From positions 23,253,256-23,317,255 of the forward strand of contig NC_065557.1 of assembly GCF_022605725.1 (NCBI RefSeq): DNA of 64,000 nt, written 5' to 3'. The first letter of the stretch is position 1; each line of letters opens with the position of its first letter. The position numbers and the translations under genes are program-made. Below, piece after piece: positions 55,481-64,000 of the stretch. The DNA is from Anthonomus grandis grandis. Lineage: Eukaryota > Arthropoda > Insecta > Coleoptera > Curculionidae. Below the pieces are notes generated by a model. It did not search any database. It had not been told where the DNA came from and saw only the letters and a list, made by a program, of their open reading frames with translations.

Positions 55481-58400
55481 CAGTGTTGCCAACTATAGAA
55501 AAATGAAATCCGCTAGTTTGATGTTTAAAAACCGCTAAATTGCATATTTTTCCGCTAAATTACTAAGTTCTACATTTATATAGTTATTTTAATTTTGTCT
55601 CTGAAACAAAAATTGGTCTAAAGATGTAAACAAGGGTATGGCGTATTTTTTTTAAAATAAAATAACATAAAACTTAACACTGATTTATAAGTTTGTTATT
55701 TTTTTAAACTGTTTTAAGGGGAAATAAATAAAGATCCCTAAGCTTATGTATTAAAGTTTTTATTATTCAAAACAAAACAAAAATATTTAATAACAACGAA
55801 AAAATAGGAACTAAAATTTAATAAACTAAACTACATTATTCTGTGAAGTTCCATAAAATAAGAAATAGAATTGTTAAAAATAATAAAAAAAGTTATTTCT
55901 AAATAGTTTTAAAAACTAAAAGAAGAGAAAAAAAATTTAAAGATTCAAAAATGACAAATAAAGGTATGTATATACCTATGTTAAAAAAGATTTCTCAATC
56001 AAAATATTAAAGTCTGTGGTATTGTCGTCATCATAGCACTTTTTTGTGCCTATTCGATTGACAATATCAAGATGCACATCATAATCATTACAACATTTGT
56101 TATACCTTTTGAGTCCATATCTTGTAAGTATTGCATTTGCCATATTGGTACTCATTTTATTTCGGTATTTGTTTTTCACTATATTTAGGGAACTAAAAAT
56201 TCTTTCCACATCTGCATTAGAAAATGGCAGTACTAAAATTCCCAATGCAAAATTGGAAAGTTCCATAAAGGGATTTTCCCCACTTGCATCCCGATATTTT
56301 ACGACCTCAGTCCAAAAGTTAATGGGTGGGTTATATTTTCCCATTTAATAAAAGTTATATTGTTATATTGCAAAATAATTTTTTCTATTTCATTATCAGC
56401 AATTTGCATATTTTTTAATAATAAAATCAGTGGCTCGATTTCTTTGTTTTGCTTTAAAATATTCTGAACAGAAATTAATGAAATTTTTTCTAAATGTTTA
56501 ACATTTTCAGTAAGACGATTCTTAAGTTGCTTAAATAACTCTACTAAAAAATTACGGCACCGCTCTCTTATCACCTTTTCTTCTGCAGGAGTAACTTTTT
56601 GTTGGTTTAATAATTCGCTAATTTTTGTCTCAAATTGGTAAACCAAATAGGGTTTGGGATTTATTAAAATTTCAAATATATTATCACCGTCTGTATTTTG
56701 AGTTTCCCAATTGGGAACTCAATTTCCAATACTCTTAATTAACATATTTAAATCATGTAACAATAAACTCGGATCTACATGATTAGATTCGAACATTTTA
56801 TTAACTTTTTGTACTTCATTTAGTACAGGTTTTAAAAATAAAAGATATGCCAAATTTGTTACGTCTTTAAACATTGAGTACAAAATCTCAGCGGTATAGC
56901 ATTTTTCAGAAAGACGCGTTATTTCAAAATGGGTTTTTAACTCAATATATTGATTTAAGATTCTGTCTACAGCAACTTCAATACTTAACCATCTTGTGGA
57001 GCACGCGCGTACAATTTTTTTTGGATATGCTCCATCATTTATTGCATTAAAAAGATGCTTGTAATTATTTTGACGATTTGCCGATTTACTAAACCAATTG
57101 TACGTTTCAGAAATCATAAATTCCAAATTTCTTGGGAATGTTTCTTTAGCTCCGTGAGATACAGCTAATTGTAGAGAATGGCAGACACATCTAATTAAAA
57201 GTAAATTTGGAATTTCCGATTTTAAATGAGTGTAGACACTGTTGTTAATACCTGTCATAACACTGGCATTATCAGTACCAATTCCCACAAGATTATTTAG
57301 AGAAAGGTTAAAAGTTTTTAAAGTTTGTTTAACGGCGGTTGCAATACTTTCGGCATTACAATGCTCTAACTCAACAAGCGCTAAAAATGTTGATATTCTT
57401 TTACCCAATTGATTATCACAATAAATGATTGCCATTCCTAGTAGTTTTGTAACACTTATGTCATTGATTTCATTCAATAACAAACGATATTTACAAAAAC
57501 CAGTAATTACAGATTTTAACAAATCTTTTTGAAAATGGGGGTAAAATACATTTCTTATGATCCCGCTGCATTTTGTTCTATGTATTTTTAAATTTTTGGC
57601 GGAAACATCCTGGAATGTATTTTTACATAACTCGCCAAGATGGTCTATGGGTAATATAGACAAATGCACACAAACAAATAACGATAATTTTGCCTCTGCA
57701 GTCGCTGAAGGGTTATCCTTATTCATACCGGCATAATTTATTTTTGATTGGACCCCAGATCTACTCGGTGCAAATGGTTCAGCTACCTTGACATGTTTAA
57801 GGGATGTCAAATGTTTTTTTATATCGGATAGCTTTGCAGAAAAACCAGATTTACCATATTTGCACCTTGCACGGGTTGGATGGCCTGCAACCTGCACTAA
57901 CCAATTTCGAAATTGAGGAAAACTTAACCATTCTTCACGAAAATGTTGGAAATATTTTGTCTTAGGGTTTTTGGCCATTTCTAAAAAGTAAATCGATTGG
58001 TAACCATAGAAATAATTTTTTAATAGAGAATTAAATAATAAAAATTTAAATATGTATGTTACGGATAAAATGCACTTTTTGAATAAAACGCAATATCTTT
58101 ATAGTATTTTAATTGTTTAATTCGGTATTTTTTAAATCATTTTAAGAATATAATAAAAATAATATTTAAAAAAAAAACGACAATTCCACTCTTATGTCAT
58201 CAGAATTATCCGGCAGTGTTTCCAGATTTCGCATTTCACCCATAACGTACCTAACAGTTGAAACAATAACAATAATAATAAAACTTACCAGTTATTCTGT
58301 TTTTAAGCAGAAAACGAACAATGTAAAATAATAACAACAAAATTTCAAAGAACTAAACAGCATAACCTAATAACGTAACTCTGACCTGATAAATTATGTT

Positions 58401-58749
58401 TCTTATTTCCCAATAAGGCAAGTTACGAACTAAAGAGAATCCCCGAGAACAAGGGAATCCCCGAGATCTGAATTATGCAGCCAATAGGAGTTCGAATATA
58501 TCATTAGACAAACCAAGCAAAGGCGATGTTGCCTATTACTAATAAATCGATTTGTAAAAACAATAAAATTATTCTAATTTATTGTTTAAAAGGACAGTTG
58601 CAGTTAATACGCTAAATTATGTTTTTTCCCCCAGGTAAACCTCAGTTTTCCGCTAAAAAATCCGCTGGCCGCAATAAGCAATTTTTTTCCGCCAATGCAA
58701 ATGTAATTACGCCATATCTAGCGGAAATTCCGCTAAGTTGGCAACACTG
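55481..58749 (-). mobile_element. hAT element, 3.27 kb, perfect 8-bp target duplication
   Basis: Ends CAGTGTTGCCAACT and AGTTGGCAACACTG flanked by CTCCCGAT at 55473-55480 and 58750-58757, an exact 8-bp duplication as required for hAT. Subterminal CCGCTA-type motifs recur at both ends (left AAACCGCTAAATT, TTTCCGCTAAATT; right TTTCCGCTAAAAA, AATCCGCTGG, TTCCGCTAAG). The transposase lies on the - strand. Little decay of the ends suggests a fairly recent insertion. Confidence 0.95.
55976..57978 (-). pseudogene. hAT transposase with one stop and one frameshift
   Basis: N-terminus MAKNPKTKYFQHFREEW, then a BED-type zinc finger CKYGKSGFSAKLSDIKKHL TSLKH in which the second Cys appears replaced by Gly. 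The RNase H-like core has VGIGTDNASVMTG (first Asp) and RCVCHSLQLAVS (C..H motif), and ACSTRWLSIEVAVDRI. An in-frame TGA follows IGN (56721-56719); the same frame continues to 56299, then a one-base shift near 56.34 kb leads to the C-terminal dimerisation region LPFSNADVERIFSSLNIVKN, KMSTNMANAIL with the catalytic Glu. It needs both lesions repaired to be whole, so this copy is dead. Total about 665 codons, normal for the superfamily. Confidence 0.9.
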
Positions 58750-58958
58750 CTCCCGATTCCCTTCGTTTGACGTCATTGACGTGAATGACAAGAATAACGA
58801 CACGAATTTTCCCGCTTTTTTTGCGTTTGTTGGCTGGTTGTTTACTTTCGTAAAAAAGCTCCAACTAATTTGATCGATTATTGCAATTATAATGAACTTT
58901 CCTTTGTTTCTTTCTGAAATATTGACCATATTGTTGTTTATAGTGTTTTAAAATAATA

Positions 58959-61610
58959 CCGTCATCTGGGGTGAATTCGGACAGTAGGGGAGAATTCGGA
59001 CATAATGCGCAAGAATATTCCTGTCGGTAACATGTTCACGTCAGTCGACGTTTAGACACGACTAAGTATGCATGTTCATGTAATCATGTATTCACAGTGT
59101 AAAAACAATTCAACTTAAAGTGAGTATTCATTTTATGACTTCAAATATGTGTTTATGTTTTGCCTTTTCTCTATACCATAGAAAGAAACTTCTGGTAGGA
59201 GAATTAGGAAGTATTTGAATGTGCATTTTTTAACAATAGTTGAAAAATATTATATAAACAACAATTTAGCATAAAAACATTGCGACTTTTGACCTTGGTT
59301 TTTTCGTTTAGGGGATTAACTTTAAAATTTGTCACTAGGTGGGGTGAATTCGGACAGCCATGCCACGTAAATATGTGAAGAAACTCGGTGTCCAGTTTAT
59401 GAACTATACGCCAGAGACCTTGGAACGGGCCCTAGAGGATGTTCGACGGGGCAGAAGGTCTACTCGTGATGCTTCAGAAACCTATATGATTCCGAAATCA
59501 ACCATCAGCGATAAGCTAAAAAATAATCACAGTAAAAAACAAGGTGGGCAAACTGCACTCTCGGCAGAGGATGAAAGATTTTTGGCAGAGAGAATTCAAA
59601 AATTGGGTGAATGGGGCTTTCCCCTCACACGATCCGATATACGACATGTTGTCAAGAGCTATTTGGATCGTAAGGGAATGAGGATAGCGAAGTTCCGAGA
59701 TAATATGCCAGGGCAAGAGTGGTTTTATTGTTTTTTGAATCGAAACAAGCGTCTAACTGAGCGACTCGCACAAAACATTAAACGTGTCAGAGCAAACGTA
59801 TATAGAGAAAATATTGTGGAATATTTTTCGAATTTGAGGGACACGTTGGAGGGAGTGCCAGATACGAACATCGTCAATTACAATGAAACTAACATGAGTG
59901 ATGACCCGGGTCGTGTTAAAATGATGTGTCGTAAAGGCTCAAAATGAGCGGAGAGAATAATGGATTCAAGTAAAAGCAGCATCTCTATCATGATGGCTAT
60001 TTCTGCATCTGGCCAATTACTACAGCACAGTTTATAAAGCTACACATTTATATCCCACGTGGGTGGAAGGGGGAGTAGAAGGCGCTTTCTACAACCGTAC
60101 AAAAAGCGGATGGTTCGACGGGCCCACCTTTGAAGACTGGTTTGATAAGATTGCGTTGCCATATTTGAAAAATCTCCAAGGCCCAAAAATAATAATAGGC
60201 GACAATCTGTCAAGCCATGTGTCTTTACATGTTCTTGAGGAATGTGAAAGATTTAATATAAGATTCGTTCTATTTCCGCCAAATTCCACGCACCTTCTTT
60301 AACCCTTAGACGTGGCATTTTTTTCCCGATTGAAGAAAAAATGGCGGGTTGCATTAACAGATTGGAAATTACAAAATAAGGGATGTATTCCTAAATCAGA
60401 GTTTCCCAGAGTTTTTAAAACCACATTAACTGCCATGGAACCTACAATGCAGCAGACCATCAAGTCGGTTTTTCGAGCATGTGGAATCTTTCCATTGAAT
60501 CCGGAGATAGTGTTAAACAAAATTCCAGTTCCAAACGCTCAGGATGATGTTCCTGATGAATGGTCTGAAACGTTCGTTGGCTTACTTCAAGATAAATGAT
60601 TTACTGAAGAACCGACGCGTAGAAGAGGCAAAAAGCTCAATGTGGCTCCCGGAAAAGCTATACAACATCCAAACAACAGATCTCCTCTTCATCATCAGAT
60701 TCATCATATGAACTAATCTGTCAAATGAGGATGAAGCCGATGAACGATTTGATGGTGAAAGCGAAAAAGAAAATAAACTTAATGGAGAAAATAATCAAAG
60801 CGGAAATAATAACGAAGTCCAGGGTGCTTTTGAGGATCCAAAAGCCGCAATTATAACAACTGACACCGTTGTCGTAGTAAAATTGACCAACTTAAAGACA
60901 ATAAAAAACTATGTCGCCTGTGTCAAGGAAGTTTTGGATCAAGATACATATATGGTTTATTTTCTGAGAAAGCACGAATCTTCCAAGATGGGAGATTATT
61001 ATACTTACCCCCAAACTAAAGATGAAAGTATCATTGAAAGACGTCAACTAACGCTTGTTCTCAGATCTGTAAAAGACGCACGAAGGGGCCGATACCAATT
61101 TAAATTTCCGGGTAATATAAGCACTTCTTAGAATAATATATTATTATAATAATTAAATAATATGTTTTTTTTATTTCTTGTGAGAATATTTTTTCAGTTA
61201 ACAAAGGAGTTTGTTTTATTTATTTTGTGAACAAATGCTTATGAATATATCTTATGTTTCTCAATTATTGTGTTTTCCTCATATCCAAAAAAATATATTT
61301 TTTTCATCTAGAGACGTGGGAAACATTTTATTTTTAATTTTTGTGTCCGACTACACCCCAATGTATGTCAAAATTCGAATATAGGCAAAAAACAATAGGT
61401 GTCCAAATTCACCCCACACATAGGGGTGAATTCGGACACTAGGTTAAAAAAAATATATTAAGAAATGAGAATATATATTTTTTCTTGTGTGGAATGAATC
61501 GACAAAAGACATAAGAAATTTATTAATTTTTTTGAGATTTTTAAAAAAATAAATGTAGCTGCTATTTGGAAAAATACCGGAAAATCGTCCGAATTCACCC
61601 CAGATGACGG
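58959..61610 (+). mobile_element. Pogo-like element, 2.65 kb, complete ends
   Basis: TIRs CCGTCATCTGGGGTGAATTC (58959) and its inverse ending at 61610 are flanked by TA on both sides (58957-58958, 61611-61612). A transposase in pieces fills 59.36-61.13 kb. GGGGTGAATTCGGACA-type motifs recur at 58968, 58988 (variant), 59341 (just before the start codon), 61413 (inverted) and 61423. Pogo/Tigger branch of Tc1/mariner. Confidence 0.93.
59360..61131 (+). pseudogene. Pogo-like transposase, broken, catalytic Asp lost
   Basis: Starts MPRKYVKKLG with a psq-type HTH (LERALEDVRRGRRSTRDASE, TYMIPKSTISDKLKN), then a CENP-B-like HTH (SAEDERFLAERIQKLGEWGF). The first catalytic site reads IVNYNETNMSDDPG, with Asn where NYDETN is expected. 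After a stop at 59945-59947 and a frameshift near 60.03 kb come KIIIGDNLSSHVS (second Asp), NSTHLL*PLDVAFF (CAA to TAA stop at 60300; third Asp kept) and RACGIFPLNPE. The C-terminal domain (60883-61131) has LTNLKTIKNYVACVKEVLDQ, YMVYFLRKHE and YPQTKDESII. Four or more lesions, so inactive. Confidence 0.9.
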
Positions 61611-61612
61611 TA

Positions 61613-61799
61613 CCTGAAAAGTTTATTTTTAAACACTATATTACCATAGACAAGTATTATGTTACAGAGCTGGAAATTAGTGAATGCTAATAATAAGTAA
61701 CGTACTGTAGTTGGGTCGGGTTGAGCCTAGGATTTGTATATATGTATTTTATAAATTACAAATTCTTACATATTTTATTTGTCGTTGAATAATTTTCAG
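61613..61799 (+). other. Short spacer before the putative exon
   Basis: AT-rich with a usable acceptor (tttgtcgttgaataattttcag) at its end, just before the frame at 61800. Nothing else seen. Confidence 0.4.
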
Positions 61800-62109
61800 C
61801 TTTCACGCTGAAACGTTACACATCATTCTCTGTTTGATCCATTTCCTAAATTTGCATCGAAATTTGATTATGCACGAATCTAAGGGTTTTAAAGTTGATA
61901 TTAATATAAATTATAGGTTGATGGATGTAATTGAAGATTTGGTGGACGCAAAGATGTGGCAGAGAGTTTTGAAGTTGGAAAGACCAGATAACTACCAAGA
62001 TAAAATGATAGTAAAAGCTCATAAAATGGCCGAAAAAATGGATATGGCAAATATGGTAACTGAAATTGGATTTGGACGAAATTATGTAAGATCTATAGAA
62101 ATTATGTAA
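61800..62109 (+). CDS. Putative terminal exon of an unrecognised gene
   Basis: After TTTTCAG the frame reads FHAETLHIILCLIHFLNLHR, NLIMHESKGFKVDININYRL, MDVIEDLVDAKMWQRVLKLE, RPDNYQDKMIVKAHKMAEKM and ends MVTEIGFGRNYVRSIEIM with TAA at 62107-62109. Composition (hydrophobic/charged alternation, many Met) looks like a real helical protein, not a shadow. I do not recognise it. The 3' side repeats AATTATGTAAGATCTATAG / AAATTATGTAAGATCTG, so the last residues could be a replication-slippage scar. Could be a gene exon or an unknown transposon protein. Confidence 0.45.
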
Positions 62110-62920
62110 ATTATGTATTGTAAATTATGTAAGATCTGTTTTCATCGCTACACATGTGAGTGGCCACAAGGGTCCGATAAAGTTAAAGGGACGTCTAAAA
62201 ACCGATTTTTTTTTGAAAATTTTTACATAGAATGTTGAGTGTGGTCAAAATGTTGATAAAAAAGTGAGGACGATTGGAAAAAATACAAAACTTTGGAAAT
62301 TATTAAGGTTTTTCTACATACGTTAAATACGTAATTATTGCCGGCTTGCACAAGGTTTTTTAGCTCTTGATTTTGCTATAATTAAAAAATATATACATTT
62401 GGGCAATTTTGGAACTTTTTGGGGGCTAAAATTGTAAATTTATAGGATTTTTTATCGCTTTGTATTCCTATAATTACATATTTTGTAATTTACACACACG
62501 AAAAATAAAATAACCTTATTGATAAAAATGGGAATGGCTTCACTGTCTCTAGTAGTGGTTTTGTCTGGAACAGTTTTTAGTTGGATATGGCTGTGGACTC
62601 AATTTTAGAGAATAAAGGTATAATATAGTTAGATTTTACATTACATGAACAAAACACATTTATCAGGTGTTAAAAATTAGGTATTATTTATTTAAATTAT
62701 TTGATATTTTATGTAATTTAATATATAATAAGTATACATTTTGAAAAAAAAACATAATTTAAGATATTTAATTATTAATACGTAAATAATAACGATGAGG
62801 TTTAATGTACATTAACTAATAGTCAAAACAATAAATATCTTTAAATTCATTATAGGCATTAGGAATAGCAATAAGGCATAGGAATTATAGGCACATACAA
62901 ATTATATTTGTGCTTTATTA
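62110..62920. other. AT-rich stretch
   Basis: Nothing recognisable beyond AT-rich sequence and the AATTATGTAAGATCT repeat at its left edge. Confidence 0.4.
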
Positions 62921-62922
62921 TT

Positions 62923-62981
62923 AGCCCTTCTTAGCAAATGGGAGTTATATTTAATATAATTCCCATTTGCTAAGAAGGGCT
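62923..62981. repeat. Near-perfect 59-bp hairpin
   Basis: Arms AGCCCTTCTTAGCAAATGGG and inverse CCCATTTGCTAAGAAGGGCT are exact over 21 bp, with a partly paired AT-rich centre. Strong snap-back structure. Confidence 0.9.
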
Positions 62982-63086
62982 CAAACGACTACTTAACCCA
63001 CTATTTAGCGCCAACCCAAGGTTCCAATCCCTTTTTGCAATCTCCAACTCTACATGTGCGCCAACCACACAGTCCCATGTGCGTCC

Positions 63087-63139
63087 GCCTTGTATGGGCG
63101 CCTTGTATGGGCGCACACGGGGCTACAGCCCGTGTGCGC
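63087..63139. repeat. GC-rich tandem repeat and hairpin
   Basis: GCCTTGTATGGGC is duplicated head to tail (63087-63112). It runs into a perfect 11-bp-arm hairpin GCGCACACGGG / CCCGTGTGCGC with a 7-base loop (63111-63139). It stands out in AT-rich DNA. Possibly the end of a Helitron-like or foldback element, but no diagnostic CTRR end was seen right after it. Confidence 0.8.
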
Positions 63140-63707
63140 ATGTTTTATGATCATATAAATAAACAAATACTGACCTATAATGAGACAGGACAGAAAATTA
63201 CGATATTCGTACTAGTACAGTAACCACTCCCAATAAATAATATTTGTTGACGCAAGTGACATTTGACAGTCTTTTTTATTTATGAATAAATCCGTATTTA
63301 CATATTGGATATTCCTGGGCTGGGATTCGAAAATCACGATTCGACACGATTACTCGATATGACCGATTCTAAATAAAATTTTCAGTCGAGAGTGTCTTGC
63401 GAGTTGCCTAGTTTTTAACAATTTGTCGACGACACGCTTGGGTATATCGTATACACCAGACGATATAGCTTCTTCCTTTTTTAATACGTGCATAATGTGA
63501 CAGCATCCTTTTTCGAACGTATTTGTTTCATTTATTGTTTACCAATAGTCATACCAGGTTTTCATTAGTATATCAAGAAGCTTTCTTAAACACAACAACT
63601 AATAGATTTAATTCGACCCTATTTTCTACAACCTTCTGTTAATAATAGAGGCAGAGGAAGTAGAGTTATCATTGAATGGGCAGTTTTAGTATGTCAAGAT
63701 TTTATAC
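63140..63707. other. Stretch without recognisable gene
   Basis: No domain or repeat end identified. GATTCGACACGATTACTCGA at about 63350 is merely GC-richer than its surroundings. Confidence 0.4.
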
Positions 63708-64000
63708 CAGTGGCGGATCTGGAGGGTTTTGGTAGGTGAGGCGAACCCCAAAAATTAATAATAATATATTTTCAAGTTATATAATTTAAAAACAATGGAC
63801 TGTAACCACCAAAAATTTAATACACCCACATTTAAATTATTTAAATATTTTTAACTCCTTTTTGCAGAATAAGGCTCTCAAGACTCAAGGGCTCTATTTT
63901 TAGTTACTAAAAAAGTTTTTATAATTTTTTCATAAAAGTCCTCTTCGTCTGTTTTGGAACTAGTCATATCATTAATAAGCGACTTTTCGATTGACAAGAG
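63708..64000 (-). mobile_element. hAT element 3' end, running off the window
   Basis: CAGTGGCGGATCTGGAGGGT at 63708 is a typical hAT-type terminus (CAGTGGCGGAT..). The transposase end on the - strand (next entry) lies at the correct distance and orientation. The other end is outside the window. Confidence 0.7.
63878..64000 (-). CDS. hAT transposase C-terminus (partial)
   Basis: The - strand frame enters from the right edge: LLSIEKSLINDMTSSKTDEE, DFYEKIIKTFLVTKNRALES, then TGA (63880-63878). The LSIE...  followed by a D.I..F...K.R...L tail is the usual end of ZMYM/hAT-type transposases after the dimerisation region. Too little is present to judge integrity. Confidence 0.6.
   Translation of the reverse strand, partial: LLSIEKSLINDMTSSKTDEEDFYEKIIKTFLVTKNRALES

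Overview
This is eukaryotic DNA from an AT-rich, transposon-dense genome. Spliced genes with GT-AG introns, the protein similarities and the transposon families (BEL/Pao, CR1/jockey-like, a Dong-like retrotransposon in a TAA microsatellite, PIF/Harbinger, pogo, hAT, long-TIR IS630/Tc1-mariner relatives) point to an insect. A beetle is my best guess, but the species cannot be fixed from sequence alone.

Only two host genes are firmly recognisable. The 3' half of PWP2 (UTP1, a U3 snoRNP/small-subunit processome WD40 protein) lies on the + strand as eight exons from 628 to 22712. Its introns are inflated by transposon debris. The downstream exons of EMC2 (ER membrane protein complex subunit 2, a TPR protein) lie on the - strand from 34728 down to 31795, with only a tentative first exon near 35.9 kb. 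The two genes converge and are separated by about 9 kb of mobile-element sequence. One further possible terminal exon at 61800-62109 (+) is unrecognised.

Layout. 0.6-22.7 kb: PWP2, with introns holding a 1.3 kb TIR element (5.8-7.1), paired palindromes (8.5), a BEL-type LTR split by a PIF/Harbinger remnant (11.5-14.0), transposase and integrase scraps (15.6-16.2) and a 1.78 kb element with 300-bp TIRs (19.57-21.35). 22.8-26.4: a BEL/Pao retrotransposon on the - strand with an internal deletion. 26.5-29.06: a dead pogo-like element. 29.2-30.07: a rearranged CR1-like fragment. 31.8-36: EMC2. 37.7-38.8: a GC-rich island with a gag/ORF1-like reading frame. 39.6-45.0: several CR1/jockey-like elements, including one with near-complete reverse transcriptase. 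45.04-45.37: a solo LTR. 46.2-50.1: a Dong-like element in (TAA)n, broken by a 2.3 kb long-TIR transposon. 51.2-53.2: a decayed CR1-like element. 53.8-54.8: a PIF/Harbinger remnant. 54.96-55.47: inverted fragments of an unknown protein, one of them cut by a hAT element (55.48-58.75, perfect 8-bp target duplication). 58.96-61.61: a complete-ended pogo element with repeated subterminal motifs. 62.9-63.15: hairpins. 63.7-end: the 3' end of another hAT element.

Almost every transposon protein carries stops, frameshifts or lost catalytic residues, so the window reads as a graveyard around two conserved housekeeping genes. I did not find a convincing new biological system. The most useful leads are the iterated subterminal motif that also sits just upstream of the pogo start codon, the unclassified 7-bp-TSD TIR element, the RT-integrase deletion in BEL/Pao and the inverted protein fragments beside the hAT insertion.
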